Of a DNA stretch of 64,000 nt, positions 11,382 through 21,406 are shown piece after piece. Source of the DNA: Brachionus manjavacas (Eukaryota > Rotifera > Eurotatoria > Ploima > Brachionidae). Both the position numbers and the translations under genes were made by a program. The notes under the pieces were generated by a model that did no database searches, had not been told where the DNA came from, and saw only the letters and a program-made list of their open reading frames with translations. The stretch is taken from assembly GCA_019054805.1 (NCBI GenBank), contig JAHQIY010000017.1, positions 2,012,932-2,076,931 on the forward strand. The letters run 5' to 3'. How positions within the stretch are numbered: position 1 is the first letter of the stretch; each line of letters begins with the position of its first letter.

Positions 11382-12508
11382 GAAAAAATATTGAAAATAT
11401 CTCTTCAATATGGGACCAATTTTTTAACTCCTTTAATCAAAAAAAAAGAATGTTCATAGATAAGGGAAAATTATAATCGATAGTGATCCCTCTGAAAGTA
11501 ATAAATCTTAAGTCATTTATTAAAAGTTCTTATTTTGAAAACTTTCTGTAGGCTGAATGTTTTAGAGATTAAAATTTTTAATCAAGCAAAAAAATTAAAA
11601 ATAAAATTAAAGTTCGTTTTTTTTTAATTTGTGAATAATTGCAAAAATTACCCTCAAACTGATGAAAATCCTTTTAAGTAATTATTTTTTTTCAAAGTTG
11701 GCTTAAGAGTGTAGATTGTTTTGTATAAAAAAAAAAAACATTTTTTATTGAAAATCTAAAAATGACCGGGAAAAGGCATTGCGAATTTTGGAACAAAGAA
11801 CAAAATTTTTATAATTATATAACTTTTTTACCACGAGTCTAAAAATTGTTATGCAAAATTTATCAGTTGATACAAACTTTGTACCACTCAAATTAAGTCT
11901 CTGCAAAAACTTTGCAAGTCTGCTGAGCACTAAATGTATTAGAAAATCATTAAAATATTAAATTGCAGACACTAAATTTTGGTGGGACATTGTATCAGCT
12001 GAGCACTTTGAATAACAAATTTTAGATTCGTAGTAAAAAATTATTTATTAAATAAAAATTTTAAAAATAAAAGTGACCAAAAAAAGTCTTGATTGGTTTT
12101 TACTAGATGTTTTGATAACTTCTTCTTTTGAAAATTGGCGACATTTTTGATCTTGATATATTTTTTTCATAAATCAAACTTTTGTGCTTTTATTTTTCTA
12201 AAATTTTCGTTATATCTATAATTGAAATTCATAATAAAGTAATAAAGAGAAAAAATTTTAAAACGAAAATGATTTGTTTTTTAATTTGGTTGTCAGTAAA
12301 AATAAACTAATAGAGAAAAAATATGAAAGATATTTGGCTGCAATTCAAATAATCATTCAAAAAGTTTTTGAAATTGATTTTTTTATTGACAAAATCAATA
12401 TCAAATTTTAATATTTAATTTCAAAATGACAAGTTTAAATAACTCATTAACAAATGAAAAAAAAAATTTGAATTTTAGTTAAGATTTTAATATTTAAAAA
12501 TCTAAAAG

Positions 12509-12874
12509 ATGGAACTACCCAGAGACTCAAAATCTATTTTCAATTATCCCAAAGCTCCACTGAATTCTGACGAATGGCCTGTTGTGACCATCATATCAGT
12601 ATGCTTCATAGGTATTTGGGCTCTATTGATTACATTCTTAAAAATAATGACTTCAACTGAAGAATATTTTGATGAAAATAAATTCGATTTGATTATGTTC
12701 AAGCCGTCTGCCAAAATAATTGGCATAGGATGCAGAAAATTGTTCGACAATAGTCCGGTGAGTCGACACAATGTTAAAGTAATGACTCAATCAGGCTTTG
12801 ATATTTCTAAAGTACCAATTTCAACCAACTATAATAGAAGATTCAGCTTAGCTTCAAATTGCTCAGTTTATTAA
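12509..12874 (+). CDS. Unknown single-pass membrane protein, paralogue A, 121 aa
   Basis: Family not recognised. A short polar N-terminus (1-22) leads into one membrane segment at about 24-46 (VVTIISVCFIGIWALLITFL). The juxtamembrane stretch NKFDLIMFKPSAK is nearly repeated in the next gene as NRFDLVIFRPAAK. Further shared landmarks are a Gly-basic step (IGIGCRKLF versus IGPRRIYS), a later SGFDIS / SGIDLT motif and a terminal Asn/Ser-rich tail. The absence of an N-terminal signal and the basic residues after the TM suggest a cytoplasmic C-terminus, by inference. The ATG is preceded by CTAAAAG, which could be a splice acceptor, so a short upstream exon is possible. A poly(A) signal follows at 12932. 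The paralogue starts 253 bp downstream on the same strand. Confidence 0.7.
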   Translation: MELPRDSKSIFNYPKAPLNSDEWPVVTIISVCFIGIWALLITFLKIMTSTEEYFDENKFDLIMFKPSAKIIGIGCRKLFDNSPVSRHNVKVMTQSGFDISKVPISTNYNRRFSLASNCSVY

Positions 12875-12931
12875 TCAAATTTAGATCTAAGTATCAAATT
12901 ATTTTCAAAATTTTTTTGTTCTTAAAATCAA

Positions 12932-12937
12932 AATAAA
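12932..12937 (+). terminator. Poly(A) signal AATAAA
   Basis: AATAAA 58 bp after the stop of paralogue A, followed by TTTTGATCTTTTTTTTTT, a plausible downstream T-rich element. It separates the two tandem paralogues into independent transcription units. Confidence 0.55.
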
Positions 12938-13127
12938 TTTTGATCTTTTTTTTTTTGATTTAAAATATCAAATCTCTAATTTTTCTCAAAAATTAAACAT
13001 CATAAATTAGAAGTGTTCATTATTGTCAATTTCACAACCATTTAAAAAAAATTAAAATTTATCCTTATAAAATCAATAAAATTTTATTTTATTTCTTTTT
13101 TTTTTAAATAAAAACATAATCGCTTAA

Positions 13128-13673
13128 ATGTCTAAAAATCTAATCATCATGCCAAACATTCTAGTGTTTTTTACCAAAAAAGCGGTATCAAGATTTTATT
13201 TGTTTTACTTAGTAAATGAATTTTGTCGGACCATAGTAGATGCACACTTATCCCCAATTGAAGTTCCAGCATACCAAAACGAAAGATGCAATGTTCCGAT
13301 TAATAATCGAACTAAAAAAGAGGCTCATGAATTCATACCAGTTCCAACAATAGCTGGCTTTATATTCATCGGCGTTTGGCTTGGATTTATTTTGATAGCC
13401 AAAATAATGTACAATTCATCTGATCAATACAAGATAAATAATCGATTTGACTTGGTGATATTTAGACCAGCGGCCAAAAATTCTCTAATAGGCCCAAGGC
13501 GCATTTATAGCAATAACAATGTAAATACGCAGAATATTAATGCTGCGGCAACTTCTGGAATCGATTTGACAGTGTTAAACATCAGAAATACCTACAAACC
13601 TGCTTCAAATTCAAACTCAAATGAAAATGGTAATTTCAGCTCGGGCACAAGTCTCAACAAAATGAGTATTTGA
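13128..13673 (+). CDS. Unknown single-pass membrane protein, paralogue B, 181 aa
   Basis: Tandem paralogue of the preceding gene with a longer N-terminus. Residues 1-70 include a moderately hydrophobic stretch (LVFFTKKAVSRFYLFYLV, 12-29) that might act as a signal, followed by a polar region with two cysteines. The membrane segment is at about 71-93 (PVPTIAGFIFIGVWLGFILI), aligned with FIGIW of paralogue A. The conserved block NRFDLVIFRPAAK (105-117) and SGIDLT (143-148) follow. The tail (160-180) is Asn/Ser-rich and disordered. A second in-frame ATG at codon 8 could be the real start. The stop lies only 54 bp from the YARS2 stop on the opposite strand, and the poly(A) signals overlap in position. 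The shared motif pair suggests a small lineage family; function unknown. Confidence 0.7.
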   Translation: MSKNLIIMPNILVFFTKKAVSRFYLFYLVNEFCRTIVDAHLSPIEVPAYQNERCNVPINNRTKKEAHEFIPVPTIAGFIFIGVWLGFILIAKIMYNSSDQYKINNRFDLVIFRPAAKNSLIGPRRIYSNNNVNTQNINAAATSGIDLTVLNIRNTYKPASNSNSNENGNFSSGTSLNKMSI

Positions 13674-13699
13674 TTAAAAGAAAAAATTTTGAGAATTTT

Positions 13700-13705
13700 T
13701 TTATT
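13700..13705 (-). terminator. Poly(A) signal AATAAA for YARS2
   Basis: Read on the minus strand, AATAAA lies 22 bp past the YARS2 stop. The resulting 3' end would overlap the 3' UTR of paralogue B. Confidence 0.5.
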
Positions 13706-13710
13706 ATTTA

Positions 13711-13716
13711 AATAAA
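13711..13716 (+). terminator. Poly(A) signal AATAAA for paralogue B
   Basis: AATAAA 37 bp after the stop. Cleavage 10-30 bp downstream would fall at or inside the last exon of the convergent YARS2 gene. Confidence 0.55.
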
Positions 13717-13727
13717 AAAATATCTAA

Positions 13728-16700
13728 TTATGCCATCCATTTTATGAGATAATAATTTTTTTTTCCTAAAAAAAAAATTTTTAATTTTAAAATTTTTTTC
13801 GATTTTCAAATTTTGATTACTTACCAACTCTTATAATGGTTATGTTGTTGGTTAAAATATGTTGACCATAAATTAGTGACTCTTGGGGATTGGTAATAAG
13901 TGTACCATTTATTCTAAATCCTCCAGCTTTAATAACCGCAGCGGCATCTTCAATGTTTCGAAAGCACTGAGCCTCCACGGCACATTCGAGCACACTCATC
14001 TCTGGCGCCATATTTAAGGTAACTGACGATGCACCTCTAAAAGTGCTCTCAACTTCTTTGTCAGTCATTTTGGCTAAAGATTCCCTATCACTGTGAAAAA
14101 AAGCATTTGTGCATTTGATTGCTGAGTCCAGACCTGACTCTCCATGAACCAAAATTGTAAGCTCTGAGGCAAGTTTTCGCTGTGCCAAAAACTTCTCGGG
14201 ACTTTTTTGATGCTTAAGCATCAAATCTTCTATTTCATTTATTGGTAAAAAGGTGAACAATCTCAAATAAGTCTCGACCATTTGGTCTGAAGTGTTGTAA
14301 AAAAATTGATAAAAATCAAAAGCACTGAACATGTCTTCTTCTAGCCATACGGCGTTTCCAGCTGATTTTCCCAGTTTGTCACCTTTTTCAGAAGTTATAA
14401 TTGGCAGGGTCAGTCCGAAGATTCTCTTGTCGGGTTTCAATTTTGAGATAAGTTCATGACCTGTTTTGATATTACCCGTTTGGTCATTTCCTCCTATCTG
14501 ATGATAAAATGGAAAAAATAATTCATTTCATTTTTTTTTAAAAAGACTTAAAAATAAAATGAGCCTTATATTTCGCAAGAAAAATTGTCAAAGGTTACCA
14601 TTAAGTGTATTTGATGGGAAACGAATCGATTGAATGGAAATTATATTCAATGTATATTATAATAAAAAAAATAATTTGAGTCAGAGTTGGTCAAAAATAA
14701 AAAGTCAGACTTGATTTAGGTGATATAATAGTAGCATTCGATTCTAATTATTTATTTATTTGTTTATCTGTATCGAGCTAAAGCTTTTTGAGTTTTAAAA
14801 ATAAAATTTTTGAATAATTTGATTTTTTTTAATTTTAGTTTCTGAAAGCGAATTTAAACAAATAAAATAATTAACTAAAATTGATCCTAATAAAAATTTG
14901 GAAAGATTTGTTAATGTTTTGGGTTTCAGTTCCCATTCCTTATTATTAGATATTAGATAAATATTTTATTATTTTAAGTTTTGAATTACAGCACTCTTTT
15001 AAATCTTTCATCATTGGACCAAATGTAAGTCTTGAGTCAAAAGTAATGCCTAAGAATTAAACTTTTTCCTCAGATTTAGATTGTTACTGTAAATTTAAGC
15101 TCTAATTTTATTTTAAATTTTGTTTTTCCAAAGATCATGTAACAAGACTTTTCAGCTGATCATTTTGGAAAGCTGATCATTGTTCAACTTCTTTTTGATA
15201 CTGATTAATTTTCTTTCTTATTAAAAACAAAAAATGGAGCCAACTTATCTGCAAAAAGAATAGGATATTGTAAGTTTGTTTTATTTCTTTTTGGTATGTC
15301 ATTAATGAAAATTCTAAAAAGAAGTGGACTAATTACTGAGTCTTGTGGGACCATTGCTTTTATTGGATATTGATCACTTTGATGTTCATTTACATTTATT
15401 TTTAAAGATCTTGAATTAAGAAATAAGCTAATCCATTAAATAAGAAAGAAGTTTAAATCTAGTCAATTTATAGATTAGTCCATCATGCCATACTCAATCA
15501 AAAGCTTTGGATTTGTCGAAATATACAAAACAGACCTTTTTCTTTATATTAAAAGACCTTTCTATTTTTTTAATAAGAATATACCAAAACTTTCTGCAGT
15601 GGAGCTATGCTTTCTAAACCCAGATTGTTCATTAATAACTGATTTTTCGAAATGGAGAAGTTCCCAATTAACTTTTTTAAAATTAAGACTATTATTCAAG
15701 GGTTTAACTAAAATAGAATGCTCAGTTGATATACATGTTTGAAAAGCAAAGTGATCACTTAACATGCCATGGTCTATTAGAGCTTTGAAATCGAGTACGC
15801 TATCCGAGATTGATGATGCTATTAAGTGAAGATCAAGAACTTCAAAGTGTTCAGTTTTAAATCTATTGTATGTTGGTGTTCTGTCATCGATTACAGAAAG
15901 ATTGAGATTGCTAAAAATTTCCTCAAATCATTTTCATTTTTTCCAAAATACCCTAAACATTATTTTATTTATTTATCTATCTATTTTGATTTTAAGTCCT
16001 TGTTTTCAGGCTTTAGATTGAATAAAAATTGAAATTTAGATTAAGAGTAAAATAATTAAAAAGACAAAAAATAATTCTTGTACCTGTCCATTGTTTCTTA
16101 AGGACTTTTTTTAGAATATCGAAAAAGGTATTAAGTGCCAATGAGCCAAAGCAAAAAACTTAACTGAAATAAAAATTTACAAAAAAAAAAATTTCCCTGA
16201 TTACTTGAATTTTTGATAAATTTTTCGGAAAAATTTTAAACAAAAAATATAAATCACTTTTGATTAATTTCAGACTTAAGTGACAAAAATTTTAGTCAAA
16301 GTCAAGAATTGATAAAAAAAATATTTAAAAGAATAATTGCTGTTGATTTATAAACAACTCTTTTTAATTAAAAATGAATAGATTTTTTTTTTTTGCTAAT
16401 TAATTAATGTATCTTTACTTAAATACTTATGTCCACCTCAACCAAAATTATTTTTTTTTCAAAAATATTAATGCTCAAAAAGACCAAACTTATTTTTTCA
16501 TTCATTTGATATTTAATGCCTTTAAAAATTACCTGAATAGTACAGTTGTAAGTGTCTATTAAATGATACCAATCGTAAGCCTGAAATAGTTGATAGGAAA
16601 ACTCGGTGTAATTGATTCCTTCTTTAGATTTTATCCGAGTTTCTATTCTTAAAATTAGTTAAGATTAATAAATTTGTTCTTATTGATTCATGATATAACT

Positions 16701-17823
16701 TGCTGTTTTCGTGACAGTAAATCACCCATTCTTAGATGCTTAGCGTACAACGACATAAATTTAATTACGTTCATATTTTCGTACCATTTAATATTATTTA
16801 AAATTCTGAAAATAATTAAAAGAATTACAGTCATAATTTGACTTTTTTGATTATTGAGTCATTTTAGGTAAAATTACACAATTTGACAATATTTTTCTTT
16901 TCTTAATTTAGCGTAAAATAATAATTTTGTTACGGACGTAAACAATTAATAAAAGGTAATGTTCCAAAAAAGAAAAAATATCATAATCATTGTGAATTTT
17001 CATCTAAATATAAATTGATTTTAACTCAAAAATATAAAATTTAGCTTGATAATTGAAAAAAAGATTTGAATTCTGATAATAACTAAAAACTATTATAAAG
17101 GTTCCACTACTTTTTTCGGAAATTTACCTTTTTAATTTATTTTAAAAAATCGTAATTTTACCTAAAATTAACATGTCGCCTTAATTTAAATGATAATTTT
17201 TGTATTACTTTAGTTTTGGTAAAGGTGTTGGATTATTTCGCTTCCAAATATGTTCTTCATGATTTTGGAATATTTTAAGTATATTTTTTTGAATTCGATT
17301 TGAATTATTTACAATATCGCTTGAATCTAAAATCATTCTATCATAAGTTTTTCCAGATGGATCTCCAATTAAAGCAGTTGCTGAACCAATCTTTAAGATC
17401 AGACTTGAATTTTTAACCCTAAAACAAAATTAAATAATTACCAAAGCTATGGGGTTATGACCCCTTCTTTGGCAATGTATAAGCATAATTATCGCAATTA
17501 GATTTCCAATATGAAGGCTTGATGCTGTCGGATCAAATCCACAATATACTGATTGAACCCCACTTGACATTAACTTGTCGAATTGATCACTTGTTTAAAA
17601 ATTTAAAGAAATTGAAAAATTTAAAAATGATTAAAAAATTTTCCAACTTTTTATTTGGAAATATTCCGACAATTAGACCACGATTTTTTTCCTGCAGAAT
17701 ATTTCGGTTTTCAAATCCGCTCAGAGTTACATTGGAGCGTATGGAGCTAGTCAAAACTTTTTCCCTGATTCTTCCATCAGTAAATATTTGATTTAAAATC
17801 CTTAGGTTTTTAATCATTTTCAA
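13728..17823 (-). CDS. YARS2: Mitochondrial tyrosyl-tRNA synthetase, seven exons, 477 aa
   Basis: Charges mitochondrial tRNA-Tyr in the matrix. My splicing (minus strand): 17823-17648, 17589-17442, 17390-17209, 16805-16704, 16647-16533, 14497-13825, 13765-13728. These join in frame to 477 codons plus TAA, about the human length. Landmarks are a basic N-terminus without acidic clusters ([12 protein letters not shown], targeting-like), [15 protein letters not shown] (HIGH-type motif as HIGN, 85-88), [25 protein letters not shown] and KLGKS (KMSKS-type, 282-286). An S4-like C-terminal region ends in NYYLIKWMA on a 38 bp last exon. Introns are 58, 51, 403, 56, 2035 and 59 bp. The 56 bp intron fits only with a GC donor (ACA|GCAAGT). 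The 2035 bp intron contains a decayed LINE in the same orientation. The Met at codon 3 is an alternative start. Exon borders rest on frame and family alignment, not on transcripts. Confidence 0.9.
14745..15905 (-). mobile_element. Decayed Jockey/CR1-like non-LTR retrotransposon in a YARS2 intron
   Basis: On the minus strand, fragments of an ORF2 appear in order. First come remnants of the endonuclease C-terminus ([23 protein letters not shown]). RT motifs follow: [25 protein letters not shown] then [26 protein letters not shown], a damaged ADD box and [13 protein letters not shown]. The endonuclease end jumps directly to the first RT motif, so an internal deletion has occurred. Stops and frameshifts are frequent. 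The 3' end is a (AAAT)n tail at about 14745-14762, preceded by the CTCGATACAG-type terminal motif that recurs three times at 26-27.6 kb. The 5' end is truncated. It is a dead copy inside an intron. Confidence 0.8.
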
Positions 17824-18332
17824 AAATTCAAATTATTGCTGTTTTTTTTTATTTAATTTAAATAAATTGAATGCAAGATTTCAATTTTTCAAGATTCTAA
17901 CAAAACTATCTTGAAAAATGTTTGAATAACTCAAAATATTTATGAAATTTTTTTGGATATTTTAAATTGAAGTCAAGTAAGAGTTACTTGAGTTCAAATC
18001 TTCGAAGAATTTCTTATCTTATGACGATCATCACAAAAGCCGGTCTTATTGGAAATTGGCTTATTTGAAAGTCGAATAGGAGTACAAAGTCATCATTACA
18101 TAGATTTCGAAGAACTGCTTCTTAAAAGGATTATAAGCATGTCCATTTTCAAAGTTTCTATTTTTTTCTCTCTCTTAACCAAATCTTAATAAAAATTCAG
18201 AAAATTCGGTTGTTTTTTCAAAATTATCTCCTGTCAGCGCTTGTACTCTTGTATAAATTTTTAAATTTTAAGATACTTACAGTTTGCCAAGACTAACTTT
18301 TATTCACACATGAATCGGCTATTTCCATTTCT

Positions 18333-18600
18333 TACCACTAGGAGCATGTTGATTCATCATTTCAAATGATTAATTCAGCGCACTCCAGAAGCTTAGCTTC
18401 TTCTGACTGCAATTAAGTGTTACATTTTGAATTTTAATTAATCGATAAGAGTTTTTCCCAGTCTCCAAGGTGAAATAGGGCGGCAATTCCGGATGAGGCT
18501 ACTGTTAGAGCTATTTTGCTTTTAGATCTAGACTTAAATAAGACTGTTTGTTCATTAGCTGTATCTTTTAATCTTTATTGTTCAAAATATTTTGAGGAAA
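18333..18600 (-). pseudogene. Helitron Pif1-like helicase fragment
   Basis: Read on the minus strand, the frames give SKSKIALTVASSGIAALFH-G, matching the (G)KIALAVASSGIAALLLPGG segment that follows the Walker A motif in Helitron-encoded Pif1-type helicases. After a degraded gap comes EEAKLLECAELIIW then a frameshifted DE, equivalent to the AELL..-LIIWDEAP Walker B segment. The two motifs are in the right order and about the right distance apart. Several stops and at least one frameshift make it non-functional. Flanking matches farther downstream (to about 18000) are too weak to call. No Helitron termini were identified. Confidence 0.6.
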
Positions 18601-19221
18601 ATTAAATCAATGATCAAAAATATATTACTAAATCAATTTTTAAATGAAGAATTTTTTTTGAAAATATAAATGAAAAGTGAATGATTATTATGGTATCATT
18701 AAAAATAAAACCGGATATAAATCCCAAAAGTTATTTTAAAAGGACAATTTTTTTCCATATTTAAATATCTAGCTAGTTGAATTAAAAAATTTAACCTTTT
18801 TAGAAACAAAAAAATTTATCTTCAAATTCAGAATTTAAAATGAATAAAACACTCTGATTTTGATTACAAAATTTTTTTCTCAACAAAAAAATTCTAAGAC
18901 CACGGTGAATTGATCCAAGATTTTCATTATCAAGCTTCAAATACCAATATGTATTCTGTTAATTTAGTAATCTTGGATTTGATATCAGAAATTATTTCCA
19001 ATTAAAAATTCAACCCATAGCATAAAATTTTAGATCAAAAATTAATTTTTGACTAAAGGGATGATGCTCGAGTAAATTTTTTATTTCAAATTCAAATCAA
19101 AATGATACAAATTTTTTTTCAATTGACCTATCTTTTTTTCATTTAAAAAAAAAAGAACAAGCTAACGAATGTTATTTTAAAAATCATTATTAAATAATAT
19201 AGTTTCTTAGTCCAGATATCT

Positions 19222-20315
19222 AAAGGGGTTTTATTATAATAATAATACTAATAATAATATAGTATAATAATTTTTTGAATAATATAATAATAATAACAAT
19301 AATTGCTATGCTTATTCATGAAGTTCGGACAAGCCAGACTATAAGCAATATTTTAGTCTTTCAAAATGCTAACTTTTTTGTTTTTAAATAGATCAATTGT
19401 TTTTGATTCTATTACTTCATTTGTTGATTGGTTCCAATCACTAAAACCCTGTTAGTAAAAAAAACTGTACCACGGCAAACGTTTTTTTATGAGTTCTTTT
19501 CTTAAACTATAGATTACCTCTAGCATTATACGCATTTTTACTTTCTAATGGTTCTCTGCACCAATTTAGCTAATCAAGTTCAAGTATGAACTTTTACATT
19601 TGTATTAAATCACCGCGTCTCCCCTTGTTGACAGTGTTGTTAAGCTCAATATTTTAAACCTCTCCATATAGTTTAAATGACCAAATCCATTAATGCTTTG
19701 TGTTGCTCTTCTCTGTATTCTCTCAAGTATATCTATATCTTTCATCAAGTATGTATTCGATACCGAGACAACATATTCAAGATGAGATCGATCAAGGCTT
19801 GTTTAAATTTTTTTAATAATTTTTTTTAATAATATCATGGTTATTGAAACCATTTAAAATTTGTCCTAGAACTCTGTTTGATCTTGCCGATGATGTACTT
19901 ATTTGTTAACACCATTTCATATCGATTTTTATTGTGACTCCCAGATATTTCTGTTCATAGGTCTCTGTCAACTTGTGAACTTCATTCTCTTCTGATTTAA
20001 AATAATAATTTTTGAATTTTTTCTACCAGTATGCATTATTTCACATTTCACGATGTTAAGGTTCATCGACCATTCACTGCACCACTCGAAAAGACTATTA
20101 ATATTTACTAATATTTAAGGCTATTAATAGTAAATATTAATAGTCTATTAGTCTTGTAATTTCTCTTTCATCATCTTTTCAATTACTTCATTAAATTTAC
20201 AGTATCTTGCAATCATCTGCATTCAGAGAAAATCTTCCTCTCAAGTCATTAATAAAAATTACCAAGAGCAGTAGGCTAAGTACAGAGCCTTGAGGGACCC
20301 CACTTATTCTAAAGG
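19222..20315 (-). mobile_element. Second decayed non-LTR retrotransposon (CR1/Jockey-like) with (ATT)n tail
   Basis: On the minus strand the C-terminal half of a reverse transcriptase can be followed: RISGVPQGSVLS-LLLVIFINDL, a degraded ADD box (NADDCKIL), LFEWCSEWSMNLNIVKCEIMHT, YEQKYLGVTIKIDMKW, ARSNRVLGQI, then SLDRSHLEYVVSV and ILERIQRRATQSI with LSLTTLSTRGDAV. This is the motif order of CR1/Jockey ORF2 from RT motif 5 to the C-terminus. The copy starts abruptly at the VPQGS motif (5' truncation) and ends in an irregular (ATT)n/(TAA)n tail around 19222-19305. Stops and frameshifts show it is dead. Its tail differs from the LINE in the YARS2 intron, so it is another family. Confidence 0.85.
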
Positions 20316-20468
20316 GTTAAGGCTTTAATGGGTTTTCTGTCTGTTTTGCCATAAAAATTAACCCATTTATCCTATTTACCCATTAATCCCTTAGATTAAT
20401 CCCATTAGATATCACAACTAAGAAACTTTACTATAAACTGATATTCTTTAATTTGTTTTTATGGGAAT

Positions 20469-20845
20469 AGTACAAAGGTTCGCAAAAATTATGTTCGCAG
20501 ACAAAAATATGTTCGCACATATATGCCCATGTAATTTTACTCTTTTACGTTTTTTGAAGTAATTGCGTAATTAAAATTTGTAATTTTAAAAATTATTAAA
20601 AATGAATTTGAGATGCGGTAAAGTTAAAGACGAGCGACTACCCGTAAAAAAAGAATCATCAAGTAAATAAGCAAATAAGAAATTCAATACCAACAAAATC
20701 TTTTTCTTATTTAATTTTAGTAATTTTTGATGTTTTTTTATTCAATAAAATTGATCAAAAATCAAAGTATTTTGCTAATTTTTTAATGTTAAAATATCTT
20801 ATTTGAACATTTTTCGCGAACATAATTGTTGCGAACATACGTACT
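20469..20845. mobile_element. MITE-like element with ~30 bp terminal inverted repeats
   Basis: The left end (TACAAAGGTTCGCAAAAATT then ATGTTCGC) and the reverse complement of the right end (TACGTATGTTCGCAACAATT then ATGTTCGC) match over about 28 positions with few mismatches. The ends are flanked by TA on both sides, as for Tc1/mariner-derived elements. The motif ATGTTCGC is repeated subterminally on the left (three copies in ~50 bp). The ~370 bp body has no open frame. No related transposase is in the window. The family is unnamed here. Confidence 0.6.
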
Positions 20846-21349
20846 ACTGCCGTTTTTATAGTTTGTCAAAAAAGGCTAGTCAAAATCCCAAAATTAGTGT
20901 GATATTTGGGGTTACTGCTGACAAAGCTGTTAAAAAAAGGGGCGAAGGGGTTAGCCTCTTAAGCTCTCATCCGATCAACCCATCGTTCCAAATAAGTGAG
21001 TCAAAACTTAAGGAAAAAGGGTGATAAATTTTGATCTGAGTTTTTACGCCATACTTAGATTAAATTTTAAATAACAAAATAATATTTCAACTATATTTCA
21101 GCTATATAATAATATTTCAACGGTTATTCTATCTAGCAATAAATATTTTCATCCTTTTTTCTAAAATATTATCAACTTTTGCCATCAAATTTCATAATTA
21201 ATAATTTTTTAAAGCCTTTTCTATTAATAAATTCTGATTCTATTAATTTTCTATTAATGATCATTCACTTAAATTTCCCATAATTTATTGTCCTTGCAAG
21301 TTAAACCAAACCGCTTAAATGAATCAACGATAGATATTTAACTTAAAAT

Positions 21350-21355
21350 TTTATT
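21350..21355 (-). terminator. Poly(A) signal AATAAA for the ClC gene
   Basis: On the minus strand AATAAA lies 51 bp past the stop codon of the ClC-7-like gene, a typical spacing for this window. Confidence 0.5.
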
Positions 21356-21406
21356 TCCATGTTCTGAAAAATTATGAAAAAAATTGTCTAAATTGTAAAT
21401 ACTAAG

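Larger units (their letters stand above)
9173..12508. other. Intergenic region with mobile-element remnants
   Basis: No gene is recognised between the two-TM gene and the paralogous pair. Contents I can name are the GC-rich island with a (TTA)n end (9585-9898), the second copy of the dispersed repeat (9904-10118) and the tRNA-like segment (11310-11381). The overlapping open frames on both strands at 10299-10497 and the minus frame at 11745-11930 look like chance: no motif and low-complexity composition. Confidence 0.6.
17824..21406. other. Intergenic repeat graveyard between YARS2 and the ClC gene
   Basis: No host gene is recognised. It holds a Helitron helicase fragment, a second decayed LINE and a MITE, annotated separately. 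The stretch 18690-18900 shares phrases with 26360-26960 (AACCGGAT(A/G)T, TTTAAAAGGACA(A/G)TTTTTT, AAAAAAATTTATCTTC), suggesting copies of one older repeat. 20846-21406 is plain AT-rich DNA, including the ClC gene 3' UTR. Confidence 0.6.

Noticed and set aside
15485-16032. Short plus-strand frames in the YARS2 intron
   Set aside because: The minus strand here reads as endonuclease and reverse transcriptase of a LINE; the plus frames are its antisense.
17390-17441. A 23 bp intron between YARS2 exons 2 and 3 ending at GTTTTAG
   Set aside because: It is too short and out of frame with the [13 protein letters not shown] exon. Using the later acceptor CTTAAAG gives a 51 bp phase-0 intron and the expected [15 protein letters not shown].
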